Assembly: GCF_021290385.1 (NCBI RefSeq)
Contig: NZ_CP089928.1
Span: 1,782,501-1,846,500, forward strand
Direction of reading: 5' to 3'
Length of the DNA stretch: 64,000 bases
Source of the DNA: Microbulbifer sp. YPW16
GTDB taxonomy: Bacteria; Pseudomonadota; Gammaproteobacteria; Pseudomonadales; Cellvibrionaceae
Shown here piece by piece: positions 8,607 through 17,255 of this stretch (its first letter is position 1; each line of letters opens with the position of its first letter). The notes beneath the pieces were generated by a model. That model saw nothing but the letters and a program-made list of their open reading frames with translations, had not been told where the DNA came from and did not search any database. Both the position numbers and the translations under genes were made by a program.

Positions 8607-9494
8607 CTAGGCAGTGGCGGCGGTGTGGCCCCGGCCCGCCACCGGACGCCCTCCGGTACGCTGCAACAGGGCACGCAGATCCTGCAGCAACTGCTCCTGC
8701 ACCAGCTCACTGTCCCAGTATCCCTGGTGCGCCACCAGCTGTGGCCCCCACTGCGCCGCACCGGTTTCTGCCAGCGAACAGGTTTCGTAATCCCGGTACA
8801 CCGCCTGGTTGTAGGAGGGGCTGAGGGGTTTCAGTGGCCATCCGAACAGGTCATCGGGGTGGTAGAAATTCTTCCAGCGGAAGCTGTAACCGCGGGTGTC
8901 GGCGGTCACCGCCTGGATCTGCTCCCGTGGCAGGGCGGCGGACCACAGCGGCATGGTGGGCCCCAGCGTGTACCAGTGACTGAGGGTCTTCAGGCGCAGG
9001 AACAGGTCGCGGGCCGAGCCCTTGTGCACCCCGCGCGGCCCGCCGTCGCGCCAGACCCCATGGCCGATGGTGGGGCGCTGGGCGTCCCACAGGTAATTGG
9101 ACAGCGTCGCACAACTGGCGGAATGGCTCAGCAGCAACACCGGCGCGGTGTCGCCGGCAGCGGCGGCGGCCTTTTCCAGGGTGCGGTAAATGGCCTGCTG
9201 GGTCTTGTCGTAGTTGCCGTCGCGCTGCTGCGAAGAAGAGAACTGCGCGGCGCTCTCGGCCATGCCGTACAGCATAAAGCGGCGCGCGCGCAGGAAATCC
9301 ATATCGCGCTTCTTCATCCCCTCGAAGACGCGCTCGACGTTGGTGTGCAGGTGTTCGTGGCAGGGAATGGTGTCGCAGTGCAGCCGCCCCCAGTCGTCCC
9401 CCAGCCCCTGGCGCAAGGCGCGGAACAGCGGTTCGGCGAAACTATCGTCTGCCGCCCCCATTCCCGGCGCTGCCAGAATGACTATATCGGTCAT
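8607..9494 (-). CDS. Unrecognised alpha/beta-hydrolase-like protein
   Basis: A 295-residue protein that I do not recognise as a named family. It starts with a hydrophobic strand and a Gly-rich turn (IVILAAPGMG) and has a central strand followed by Ser-His-Ser-Ala-Ser, which sits where alpha/beta hydrolases have Gly-x-Ser-x-Gly. There is no signal peptide or transmembrane segment. The ATG at 9494 has a CAGGGG ribosome binding site 5 bases upstream; the frame is open a further 82 codons but without protein-like composition. It is divergent from malT, with the MalT palindrome between them. The leader is unusual (see 9510-9541). Confidence 0.7.
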   Translation of the reverse strand: MTDIVILAAPGMGAADDSFAEPLFRALRQGLGDDWGRLHCDTIPCHEHLHTNVERVFEGMKKRDMDFLRARRFMLYGMAESAAQFSSSQQRDGNYDKTQQAIYRTLEKAAAAAGDTAPVLLLSHSASCATLSNYLWDAQRPTIGHGVWRDGGPRGVHKGSARDLFLRLKTLSHWYTLGPTMPLWSAALPREQIQAVTADTRGYSFRWKNFYHPDDLFGWPLKPLSPSYNQAVYRDYETCSLAETGAAQWGPQLVAHQGYWDSELVQEQLLQDLRALLQRTGGRPVAGRGHTAATA

Positions 9495-9509
9495 GAATGC
9501 CCCTGATTG

Positions 9510-9541
9510 GTTGTTCTTTTTTGTTGTTGTGTTTGTTGTTC
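9510..9541 (-). promoter_or_regulatory. A-rich (ARN-like) leader before the gene at 9494
   Basis: On the minus strand this 32-base tract contains only A, C and two G, in AAC/AAA-type triplets, and ends a few bases before the ribosome binding site of the 8607-9494 gene. A run of A-R-N triplets is the kind of RNA bound by the distal face of Hfq, and Crc/Hfq catabolite-repression sites in Pseudomonas look like this. It could equally be an unstructured translational enhancer. The role is inferred from composition only. Confidence 0.35.
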
Positions 9542-9712
9542 TGGCCACGTCAGGACATCTGCGCGGCTCGTTTTTGTCACATTGTGTGTAATGGCACCGC
9601 TGAAAAACCGGAACCTGGTCGCAGGTTGAACACGAAAGTACCATCTGGTCACGGTTTTGCAAGCGCCCGGCCAAACCACCGGGAGGACACCCTGCGCCGG
9701 GATCGATGCCGA

Positions 9713-9736
9713 CATCCTCCCCCGCGGGGGAGGATG
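9713..9736. promoter_or_regulatory. Inverted pair of MalT boxes upstream of malT
   Basis: CATCCTCCCC (9713-9722) and GGGGAGGATG (9727-9736) form a perfect inverted repeat with a 4-base CGCG centre; the symmetry extends to 9711-9738. Each arm matches the E. coli MalT box (GGGGA[TG]GAGG) at 9 of 10 positions. It lies 80 bp before the malT start. A weak hexamer (GATGCT, 9757-9762) stands at the 28-bp spacing, while a better one (CATAAT, 9770-9775) is 13 bp further on. This suggests autoregulation. No U-run follows, so it is unlikely to be a terminator. Confidence 0.65.
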
Positions 9737-9816
9737 TCACGCAGCGGTAGCCATGGGATGCTCATCATGCATAATTACGCCTGTACAAAAACCAATCAAC
9801 GGGCCGATTCTCAGCG

Positions 9817-12549
9817 ATGCTACTAGCCTCCAAATACAGCCTGCCGGACTGCCCGGAGAACACCCTGGCGCGCCCGCGCCTGCTCTCCCTGCTGGACCGG
9901 GGCGATATCGACCAGGTCATGCTGGTGACCGCCCCGGCGGGTTATGGCAAGACCACCCTGGTGTCCTCCTGGGCCGCCAACCAGGACAGCCCGGTGGCCT
10001 GGTTCTCGCTGGACAGTGGCGATAACGAACCGAGCCAGTTCTGCCGCTACCTGGTGGAGAGCGTCCACCGCGCCACCGGTAATGGCGTGCCTGAAACCCA
10101 CGCCCTGGTCAGCGCCCAGCAACGCCCCGACCCGTCACTGGTAGTGAGCCAGCTGCTGGCGGAGCTGCGCGGCCTGCCCAGCGAGCTGCGTATCGTGCTC
10201 GACGACTACCACCAGATCGACAGCGAGGCGGTGCACGACATCACCCGCTTCCTGCTGCGCCACGCACCCGCGGGTATCGGCGTGGTCCTTACCAGCCGCA
10301 GCCAGCCGCCGCTGGGGCTCGCCACCCTGCGGGTCCAGGGCCGCCTGCTGGAGCTGGGCAGCGACGAGCTGGCCCTGGATGTTGCGGAAACCGCACAACT
10401 GCTGCAGCAGCGCCTGCCCTTCAGCCTCGACCACGACCGCGTCGAGCAGCTGCACCAGCTCAGCGAGGGCTGGCCCCCGGCGGTGCAACTGTTCGCCCTG
10501 TCCGTGCGCAACGCCGAGGAAGTGGATCGATACCTGGGTGAGCTGGAGCAGGGCCACTCCCATATCCTCGATTACCTGGCCGAGGAAGTGCTGGAACGGC
10601 TGGAGCCACAACTGCGCGAGCTGCTCGCCTGCACCTCCATCCTCACCCGCGTCAATGCCACCCTGGCGGAGCGCCTGAGTGGCCTCGAGGGCGGCCAGCA
10701 GCTACTGGAGCAGACGGCACGCCGCGGCCTGTTCCTGCAGGCGCAGGACTCCAGTCGCCAGTGGTTCCGCTACCACCCGGTGTTCGCGCGCTTCCTCCAG
10801 CGCCAGCTGACCGAGAAAACCCGGCTGCAGGAACTGCACCGTATCGCCAGTGACACCTGGCAGGAGCTGGGGCAGCCGCTGGAGGCCCTGCGCCACGCAC
10901 TGGCGGCGGAGGATACCGAGCGCCTGCAGCAGCTGCTGCACACCCAGGGCGAGCAGTTCCTGCGTGAGGGGCAGATCCGCGTCCTCAATGACTGCCTGAC
11001 CTGGCTCGGCGCCGACAAGCTGCAGCGCAACGCCCGCTTTACCCTGATTGCCGCCAAGCTGGCGCGGGATAATTTTGAATACGACCAGTGCGAGAAGGTC
11101 CTGACCGCCGCAGAGAGCTGGTTGCAGCGCGAGGACCCGGAGCAGTGGCGTGATTTCGAGGGTGCCTTTGCCACCGTGCGCGCCCAGGCCGCCGTGGCCC
11201 GCGGCCAGACACTTGTAGCCAAGGAGTATGCCGAGGAGGCGCTGGAGTTGCTGCGCCCCGACCAGCTGGGCGAGCGTATCGCCGCGCTGCTGGTGGTGGG
11301 GGAAACCGGCTTCTGCCTCGGCGCGCTGGATGATGCCATCGACCATATGCGTGAAGTGGAAGCACTGGCGCTGGCCGAGAATGACCATCCCAGTGCCGCC
11401 TGGGCCATCTGCCAGCAGACCGAGATCGCCATCGCCCAGGGCCTGCTGAAGAAGGCTGCCGCCCTGCAGGAACGGGCCCAGCGGCTGGTGGAGGAACACC
11501 ACCTGGTGGGCCTGCCCATCTCCGAGTTTATCTGCCGGCTGGGCGGCCAGCTGGAGTGGGAGGACTGCCGCCTGGAAGACGCTGCCGCCTCGGCCCGGCG
11601 CGGCATGCAGATCAACCGCAAGGCCGGCGAACGCTGGCTGCTGCAGGAGTACAGCCTGCTGCTCAAGGTGGCCCAGGCCCGCGGCGAGCGGGACGAGTCG
11701 CTGGAATGGCTGTCGCGCATCGACCGCCTGCTGGCCGGCGAGCGCTACCACCGCGACTGGGTCGCCAATGCCGATGCGGCGCGGCTGCGCGCCTGGCGCG
11801 CCCTCAACGACCAGCAGGCCATCGCCGCCTGGCTGGAGCAGGCGCAGCCGGTAGCGGACCGTCCCAGCAACCATTTCGAGCAGTGCCATGGCCGCAACCA
11901 TGTGCGCGCCCTGATCGAGGTACACCGCTGGTCTGACGCCAACCGGCTGTTGAGCCGGCTGCAACAGGTGGCGCGCGAGTGCGGCCTGGTGACCGACTGC
12001 CTGCGCAACCTGGTGCTGGAAGCGCACCTGCTGTGGCTGCGGGAACAGCGCGAGGCCGCCGTGCATGCCATCCGCGAGGCCCTCAGCATCGCCGTGGAAC
12101 GGGATTTCAGGGCCAGCTTCCTGCAGGTCGGCAAGCCGCTGATCGTGATCCTCAAGGCCGCCATCGACAGCGGCCTGGGTGAAGCCGAGCAGGACAAGGC
12201 CCAGGAACTGATCCGCCTGGCCCAGCAGCAACCGGAACTGGATGGCGGAATCAGGATCGAGCTGGACGAGACCATCATCCGTGAAATCCTCGACAGCGAT
12301 GCGGTGCCCGACTTCCTGCGACACTCGCCGCTTACCCCGCGGGAGTGGCAGGTGCTCAACGCCATCCACTCCGGCCTGTCGAACGAGCGTATCGCCCGGC
12401 ACTTCAAGGTAGCGCCCAGCACCATCAAGACCCATATACGCAGCCTGTACCAGAAACTGGATGTGAAGGACCGCCAGGAGGCCATTGCCCTAGCCGAGCA
12501 GATGCTCCGCTCGGTGCAGGACCAGCCCTCCGACCAGGGTCATTCCTGA
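9817..12549 (+). CDS. malT: MalT-type transcriptional activator
   Basis: A 910-residue LuxR-family ATP-dependent activator with the MalT architecture (E. coli MalT is 901 residues): an N-terminal STAND NTPase with Walker A APAGYGKTT at 39-47 and a Walker B strand ending in Leu-Asp-Asp-Tyr near residue 130, a winged-helix and TPR-like superhelical middle (about 330-800), and a C-terminal LuxR helix-turn-helix at 839-895 (LTPRE start, then STIKTHIRSLYQKL). MalT binds ATP and maltotriose and activates maltodextrin genes. The neighbours, and GGGGAGGAGG-type boxes at five promoters here, support that role. MalT box pairs flank the gene on both sides. Confidence 0.92.
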   Translation: MLLASKYSLPDCPENTLARPRLLSLLDRGDIDQVMLVTAPAGYGKTTLVSSWAANQDSPVAWFSLDSGDNEPSQFCRYLVESVHRATGNGVPETHALVSAQQRPDPSLVVSQLLAELRGLPSELRIVLDDYHQIDSEAVHDITRFLLRHAPAGIGVVLTSRSQPPLGLATLRVQGRLLELGSDELALDVAETAQLLQQRLPFSLDHDRVEQLHQLSEGWPPAVQLFALSVRNAEEVDRYLGELEQGHSHILDYLAEEVLERLEPQLRELLACTSILTRVNATLAERLSGLEGGQQLLEQTARRGLFLQAQDSSRQWFRYHPVFARFLQRQLTEKTRLQELHRIASDTWQELGQPLEALRHALAAEDTERLQQLLHTQGEQFLREGQIRVLNDCLTWLGADKLQRNARFTLIAAKLARDNFEYDQCEKVLTAAESWLQREDPEQWRDFEGAFATVRAQAAVARGQTLVAKEYAEEALELLRPDQLGERIAALLVVGETGFCLGALDDAIDHMREVEALALAENDHPSAAWAICQQTEIAIAQGLLKKAAALQERAQRLVEEHHLVGLPISEFICRLGGQLEWEDCRLEDAAASARRGMQINRKAGERWLLQEYSLLLKVAQARGERDESLEWLSRIDRLLAGERYHRDWVANADAARLRAWRALNDQQAIAAWLEQAQPVADRPSNHFEQCHGRNHVRALIEVHRWSDANRLLSRLQQVARECGLVTDCLRNLVLEAHLLWLREQREAAVHAIREALSIAVERDFRASFLQVGKPLIVILKAAIDSGLGEAEQDKAQELIRLAQQQPELDGGIRIELDETIIREILDSDAVPDFLRHSPLTPREWQVLNAIHSGLSNERIARHFKVAPSTIKTHIRSLYQKLDVKDRQEAIALAEQMLRSVQDQPSDQGHS

Positions 12550-12560
12550 CTTTCTCTCGC

Positions 12561-12610
12561 CCTCCTCCCCACTCGGGGAGGAGGCATCAGTTGCCCGCCA
12601 TCGCCATACT
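12561..12610 (+). promoter_or_regulatory. MalT box pair and -10 of the GH13_23 gene
   Basis: CCTCCTCCCC (12561-12570) and GGGGAGGAGG (12575-12584) form a perfect inverted pair with a 4-base spacer, both arms exact matches to the E. coli MalT box. A -10-like CATACT (12605-12610) is centred 28 bp downstream of the centre of the proximal box, the spacing expected for a box at -37.5. Transcription would start near 12617, about 33 bases before the ATG at 12650. No U-run follows the hairpin, so a terminator for malT is less likely. Confidence 0.75.
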
Positions 12611-12649
12611 GACCCTATCCTGAGAAACGACTGCCGATGGGACGTAGTT

Positions 12650-14290
12650 ATGAGTGGCAACAACACCGAGTGGTGGCGCAACAGCGTTATCTACCAGATC
12701 TATCCGCGCAGCTTCTGCGACGCCAATGGCGACGGTATCGGTGACCTGGCGGGTATCACCAGCAAGCTCGACTATGTGCAGTCCCTGGGCGTGGATGCCA
12801 TCTGGATCTCACCCTTTTTCAAGTCGCCGATGGTGGACTTCGGCTACGACGTGTCCGACTACCGCGATGTGGACCCGATCTTCGGTAACCTGCAGGACTT
12901 CGACAACCTGATCGAGGCAGCCCATGCCCGCGGCCTGAAGATCATCATCGACCAGATCCTCAGCCACTCTTCCGACCAGCACCCCTGGTTCCAGGAGAGC
13001 CGCTCCAGTCGCGACAACCCGAAAGCGGACTGGTATGTCTGGGCAGACCCCCGGCCCGATGGCAGCGCCCCCAACAACTGGATGTCCAACTTCGGCGGCA
13101 GCGCCTGGCGCTGGTGCACCCGCCGTCGCCAGTACTACCTGACCAACTTCCTCAAGGAACAGCCGGACCTGAACCTGCACAACCCGGAAGTCCAGGAGCA
13201 ACTGCTGGCAGACCTGAAGTTCTGGCTCGACCGCGGCGTCGATGGTTTCCGCCTGGACGCCATCAACCACGCATTCCACAACCAGTCCCTGCAGGACAAT
13301 CCTGCGCGGCCGCTGGAGCTGGACGAGAAGGGCCAGCCACCGGTGAATACCTACCATTACCAGTGGCATATCCACGACAAGTCCCAGCCGGAGAACCTGG
13401 CATTCCTGCAGCGCGTGCGCGCCCTGATGGACCAGTACCCGGAAACCGTGACCGTGGGCGAAGTGGGCGACGACAATACCCACAAGATCATGGCCGATTA
13501 CACCACCGAAAACCGGCTGCACATGGCCTACTCCTTCGACCTGCTGGCCGAGGATTGCAGTGCCGGTTTCCTGCGCGAGACCCTGCGCAAGAACCAGCGG
13601 GTGATCGAGGAGGGCTGGCCCTGCTGGTCCATCAGCAACCACGATGTGCCGCGCCCCATGACCCGCTGGAACAGGGGCTTTGACCCGGAACAGGCTGCGG
13701 CACGCGTGCCGATGTTCCTGCTGACCCAGCTGGCCCTGCGCGGCAGCGTGTGCCTGTACCAGGGTGAGGAACTGGGCCTGGAGGAGGCGGATATCGCCTT
13801 CGAGGACCTGGTGGATCCCTACGGCATCAACCTGTGGCCGGAATTCAAGGGCCGCGACGGCTGTCGCACTCCCATGCCCTGGTCCAACGGCGGCGAGATC
13901 AATGCGGGTTTTTCCCGGGTCAAGCCCTGGCTGCCGGTGCCGGACGAGCATTACCACAAGGCGGTAAGCCTGCAGGAGGACGATTCCGCATCGATGCTGA
14001 ACCGCTTCCGCGCGCTGCTCAAGTGGCACCACGAGTGGCCGGGACTGGCCACTGCCGAGCAGGAAATCGTCGACACCGGCGGCGACCTGCTGGCGTTCTA
14101 CCGCCGCACCGGGACAGAAGAGTTTTTTGTGGTCGCCAACTTCGGCCACGAAGCCGGCTCCCTGGAGCTGCCCGCAGAATTTAGCAACGCACGCGATATC
14201 ACCCCGGCGGGCTTCGCCGGCAAGGTCACCGACAGCAGCATCGCCCTGCCCGTGGCGGGTGCCCGCGTGCTCTACCGGAAAATTAACTAG
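12650..14290 (+). CDS. Cytoplasmic alpha-glucosidase (GH13, subfamily 23 type)
   Basis: A 546-residue GH13 enzyme without a signal peptide, so it should act in the cytoplasm and release glucose from maltose or short maltodextrins. Conserved region II (GFRLDAINH) gives nucleophile Asp203, region III (VGEVGDDN) acid/base Glu271 and region IV (SNHDVPR) Asp332. These positions and the Asp-Ala-Ile-Asn signature agree closely with the halophilic Halomonas alpha-glucosidase of subfamily 23. The N-terminus (WWRNSVIYQIYPRSF) is typical of oligo-1,6-glucosidase-like enzymes, so isomaltose-type specificity is possible. It is preceded by a MalT box pair and followed by a terminator at 14434. Confidence 0.92.
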   Translation: MSGNNTEWWRNSVIYQIYPRSFCDANGDGIGDLAGITSKLDYVQSLGVDAIWISPFFKSPMVDFGYDVSDYRDVDPIFGNLQDFDNLIEAAHARGLKIIIDQILSHSSDQHPWFQESRSSRDNPKADWYVWADPRPDGSAPNNWMSNFGGSAWRWCTRRRQYYLTNFLKEQPDLNLHNPEVQEQLLADLKFWLDRGVDGFRLDAINHAFHNQSLQDNPARPLELDEKGQPPVNTYHYQWHIHDKSQPENLAFLQRVRALMDQYPETVTVGEVGDDNTHKIMADYTTENRLHMAYSFDLLAEDCSAGFLRETLRKNQRVIEEGWPCWSISNHDVPRPMTRWNRGFDPEQAAARVPMFLLTQLALRGSVCLYQGEELGLEEADIAFEDLVDPYGINLWPEFKGRDGCRTPMPWSNGGEINAGFSRVKPWLPVPDEHYHKAVSLQEDDSASMLNRFRALLKWHHEWPGLATAEQEIVDTGGDLLAFYRRTGTEEFFVVANFGHEAGSLELPAEFSNARDITPAGFAGKVTDSSIALPVAGARVLYRKIN

Positions 14291-14433
14291 AGAACGGCAG
14301 GTAGCCCGAATCAGTCAGTTTACGAGGCACCCCGCGGCCCTGAACCGCCATTCGTCACCGCGGGGCGCCTCACCTCACCCTATTTCTCTCGTCACTTGTA
14401 CCGCAATGGATGGCACTTTTGACATCTCTCTTC

Positions 14434-14456
14434 GCCGGCCCCGAGCCGGCTTTTTT
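14434..14456 (+). terminator. Rho-independent terminator of the GH13_23 gene
   Basis: GCCGGC (14434-14439), a 5-base loop and GCCGGC (14445-14450) are followed directly by six T. It lies 143 bp downstream of the alpha-glucosidase stop. Confidence 0.85.
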
Positions 14457-14515
14457 CTGCCCGCAATTCCCTCGGGCAGTGCATCCGGGTGTCAGGCGGG
14501 CCCCAAGAGCACGAT

Positions 14516-14770
14516 TCAATCGTCGCGCTTGCGGCTGATCACCTGGAAAGACTGGTCGAGCTTGACCACCCAGCTTCCCCGGCCCTCGCAACTGGCGCTG
14601 ATTACCCGGTATCCGTAATCCTTTACCTCGATGACGCCCAGCTCACAGCTGACCGAATCGAGCGCCTGTTTAATTTTCGCCTTCTCTTCTTCGGTTGGCT
14701 TCCGGTCCGCTGCTAATGCGGCCGGCACCAGGACAAGCCAGGCCAACAGGGCCAGGGATACTCGTTTCAT
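14516..14770 (-). CDS. Small exported hypothetical protein
   Basis: An 84-residue protein with a good Sec signal peptide (Met-Lys-Arg, hydrophobic core, Ala-Leu-Ala-Ala cleavage near residue 20). The mature part is about 64 residues: a charged helix and then a strand-rich section with two Cys (positions about 42 and 60) that could form a disulfide. The overall pattern resembles small PepSY-like or inhibitor-like periplasmic proteins, but I cannot place it in a family. It stands alone between the alpha-glucosidase and the amine oxidase. Confidence 0.7.
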   Translation of the reverse strand: MKRVSLALLAWLVLVPAALAADRKPTEEEKAKIKQALDSVSCELGVIEVKDYGYRVISASCEGRGSWVVKLDQSFQVISRKRDD

Positions 14771-14986
14771 TGGCTCTACTCCTCACGGAACCTGCTCGCG
14801 CCCGCGCGGGAAATGCACGGGGACCGCACTCACCAGGGAAACCAACAGGTGCTCCCGCCGGGCACAGGCTGTATACACGGCAGATAGTAGGGTCTGCCTC
14901 CCAACATGCGTAGACCGGTCGCACAGACGTGCGGGATCCGGCGCAGGTCACCGCTGCCATATGACATAAAACATCCATCACGTAAT

Positions 14987-15014
14987 AAAAAAGGCGCACC
15001 GTTTCCGGTACGCC
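14987..15014 (-). terminator. Terminator of the amine oxidase gene
   Basis: Read on the minus strand: GGCGTACC, a 6-base loop, GGTGCGCC (8 bp stem with one G-U pair), then six U (14992-14987). It is 30 bp past the stop of the gene at 15044. Confidence 0.85.
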
Positions 15015-15043
15015 TCTCGCAGGCAAAACCCAGCCAGCGGCTG

Positions 15044-16714
15044 TCAGCCCTGGTGGATTTCCTGTGCGGCCCGCTCGCCGGTGCTGATGGCACCATCGAT
15101 GTAGCCAAACATTTCCAGGGCGGTGTGTTCGCCACAGAAATGGATGTTGCCTTCCTGCAGGCCCTGCGCCCCCCACCAGCCGGTGTAACCACCGAAAGTC
15201 TGGGTGGAGTAGGAACCCTTCGACCAGGGGTTCGCGGCCCACTTGGACAGCATGGCGGTGCCGGTAAAGGCATCACTGGTGCCCGGGAATACGTTATCCA
15301 CGATGCCGAAGAAGTGGTCCAGGTCCCTCTTCGACGGCGGCGCGAACGGCTTGTCGCCACCAATTTCCCTGCCGTAGCTGCCACCGAAGAAGTCCACCAG
15401 GATGCCATCCTGGCTGCCGGTTACCGAAGTGGAATCCCAGGTATCAAACAGCTCCGGACGGCCCACATAGGTAACACCATTCGGGGTGAACTGCTGGCCG
15501 TCGACCACCTGCGGCTGTGTCCACGGACGGGTCGCGCAGTGCACCGCCAGCTTGCCGTTGGTACCGAAGCCCATTTCCTCGATCGCACGGCGCTTCTGCG
15601 GCAGGAAGGAGTCGTAAATGCGCGCATCGATATCCACATCGCGCAATACCGAGAACGGCAGTGCCAGTACCAGCCGATCACATACATACTCGTAACCATC
15701 GGCAAAAGTCAGCTTGTACGGGCCGTTGATATCACCCTTGACGGCAATCAGCTTGCGGCCGGTCTCGATGGTACCTTCCGGCAGCTCCTCTACCATGCGC
15801 GTTACCAGCTGGTCGTTACCACCGGAGATACGGAAGCGCTCATCGGTGCCCGCCAGCGGCAGTGCCGTGTTGATCGGGTTCCAGGCCAGCAGGTAGATCA
15901 GGTTCAGGGCGGTGGTGTCTTCCGGCTGTATACCGTATTCCGCCACGATGTCCGCCTGGAAGACCTGGCCCATATTGGAGTTGGCCCCGATACCCACGTG
16001 ATCCAGCCAGGTGTTCACGTCGATATGGTCCAGCTCCTTGTGCATGGCATTGTGCCAGTCGTAGGTGGGCAGCCAGGGCGCATCCTGCTGGGCCTGCTTG
16101 AAAATCTTGTACACGTCGCGCCACTCGGCATTCAACTGGTGCTCGGTATAGCGCTGGCCATTCACCCAGTACAACTCATTGCCACCGGGTACGGCATTGC
16201 CGTTCACGTCCTCAACGTCCAGCCCCAGCTGGTTGGCCAGGTTGCGCGCATAGCTGTGCTCGGTGGAGATCAGCTCACCACCACGCTCCACGGGACGGCC
16301 GAAGATATCGCGGTTGGTGTTTACACGACCGCCCAGGCGGGTGTTGCCCTCGAATACCTTGCTGGTGGCGCCGTTGTACTGGTACAGGCGGTGCGCACAG
16401 CGGATGCCCGCAACGCCGCCACCGATAATGGCGACACGGCCCGGGTCAGTGGCACCACCGGCAATGGCCTGCGCCGGGCGTGAGGCGGTACCCGCGGCAC
16501 CGGCGGTGCCCAGCACTGCGGCGCCCAGGCCCAGCTGCTTGAGGAACTGGCGACGGCCTTCTTCGGAGGCGTTCTTGCCGCCGTGGCGTGCACCTTCATT
16601 GATGATGTCGAGACTTTCGTCGGCGGGAATGCCGGTCTTGTCGGAGAGTTCCTGTGCCGCGCGCATACGGCGCAGCAGTCCCGCGATAGGGGAAAGGGTC
16701 TTACGGCTTCTCAT
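15044..16714 (-). CDS. Tat-exported FAD-dependent amine oxidase
   Basis: A 556-residue flavoprotein of the monoamine oxidase/polyamine oxidase superfamily, catalysing oxidative deamination. The Rossmann motif IIGGGVAGI is at 95-103, followed by the second FAD motif Arg-Leu-Gly-Gly-Arg and a C-terminal segment with Gly-Glu-His-Thr and Gly-Tyr-Ile-Asp-Gly-Ala that closes the FAD site. A Tat motif (RRQFLK, 54-59) precedes a hydrophobic stretch and an Ala-Gln-Ala cleavage site near residue 83, so the folded holoenzyme should be exported. The 53-residue segment before the Tat motif is unusually long. No partner gene indicates the amine. Confidence 0.87.
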   Translation of the reverse strand: MRSRKTLSPIAGLLRRMRAAQELSDKTGIPADESLDIINEGARHGGKNASEEGRRQFLKQLGLGAAVLGTAGAAGTASRPAQAIAGGATDPGRVAIIGGGVAGIRCAHRLYQYNGATSKVFEGNTRLGGRVNTNRDIFGRPVERGGELISTEHSYARNLANQLGLDVEDVNGNAVPGGNELYWVNGQRYTEHQLNAEWRDVYKIFKQAQQDAPWLPTYDWHNAMHKELDHIDVNTWLDHVGIGANSNMGQVFQADIVAEYGIQPEDTTALNLIYLLAWNPINTALPLAGTDERFRISGGNDQLVTRMVEELPEGTIETGRKLIAVKGDINGPYKLTFADGYEYVCDRLVLALPFSVLRDVDIDARIYDSFLPQKRRAIEEMGFGTNGKLAVHCATRPWTQPQVVDGQQFTPNGVTYVGRPELFDTWDSTSVTGSQDGILVDFFGGSYGREIGGDKPFAPPSKRDLDHFFGIVDNVFPGTSDAFTGTAMLSKWAANPWSKGSYSTQTFGGYTGWWGAQGLQEGNIHFCGEHTALEMFGYIDGAISTGERAAQEIHQG

Positions 16715-17255
16715 TGTTGTCTTCCTGGAGCCCGGTGGATTTTCGGCCCGGGTACCTCTGGGGGCCGGTTTGCTTGCCTATCCCGATTCCCTGAACAGCC
16801 ACGCCCCGGGGCGCCTCCAGCTACTGCAAAGCCTGCTATAGAAAGAGGATTTTTTATTCAGAATCGAAATAATCCAACCCCATTTTACAGATTGCGACCC
16901 AAAACTGAATAAAAGTTCGATTAATTTTCCTTTTTACAAAACAAAGTTTTACTTCTGGGCCGCCAGCCAGAACGGCCCTAACTGCCATCTATGCCCCTTG
17001 TATCTATCCCATCGGGGCGTAATACCTAATTCGTGTAAAAGCGCGCCAGCCCCAACCCTACTATCCACACCACTCGTTCGCGGTTTTACCGCCCGGGCCC
17101 AGTCTGCGGCAGAGACCAGGAAACACCGGTCGCCGCTTTGGGGAAATACACAACCTGTTGTCGCGTCTGCCGGACGTGTAGGTTCCTTTTGCCTCGCGAA
17201 GGTGCGCGCGGCGGGTTCATCTCGCAGATGCAGCTGTTTGCAAGAGAGGTGTGCA
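16715..17255. other. Intergenic region between divergent genes
   Basis: About 540 bp without a convincing gene, between the divergent amine oxidase and L,D-transpeptidase genes. The middle (about 16850-16960) is clearly AT-rich, with many A and T runs and a small AAAAC/GTTTT inverted repeat near 16935-16949, and is the likely promoter zone for both genes. 16960-17250 is GC-rich and open in several frames without protein-like composition. I found no known operator or riboswitch. Confidence 0.5.

Noticed and set aside
10702-12435. 577-codon open frame opposite malT
   Set aside because: A shadow frame; the plus strand encodes the full STAND and LuxR domains of MalT.
12561-12584. Hairpin as a terminator of malT
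   Set aside because: No T-run follows, both arms equal the MalT box exactly, and a -10 lies at the expected distance, so an operator is the better reading.
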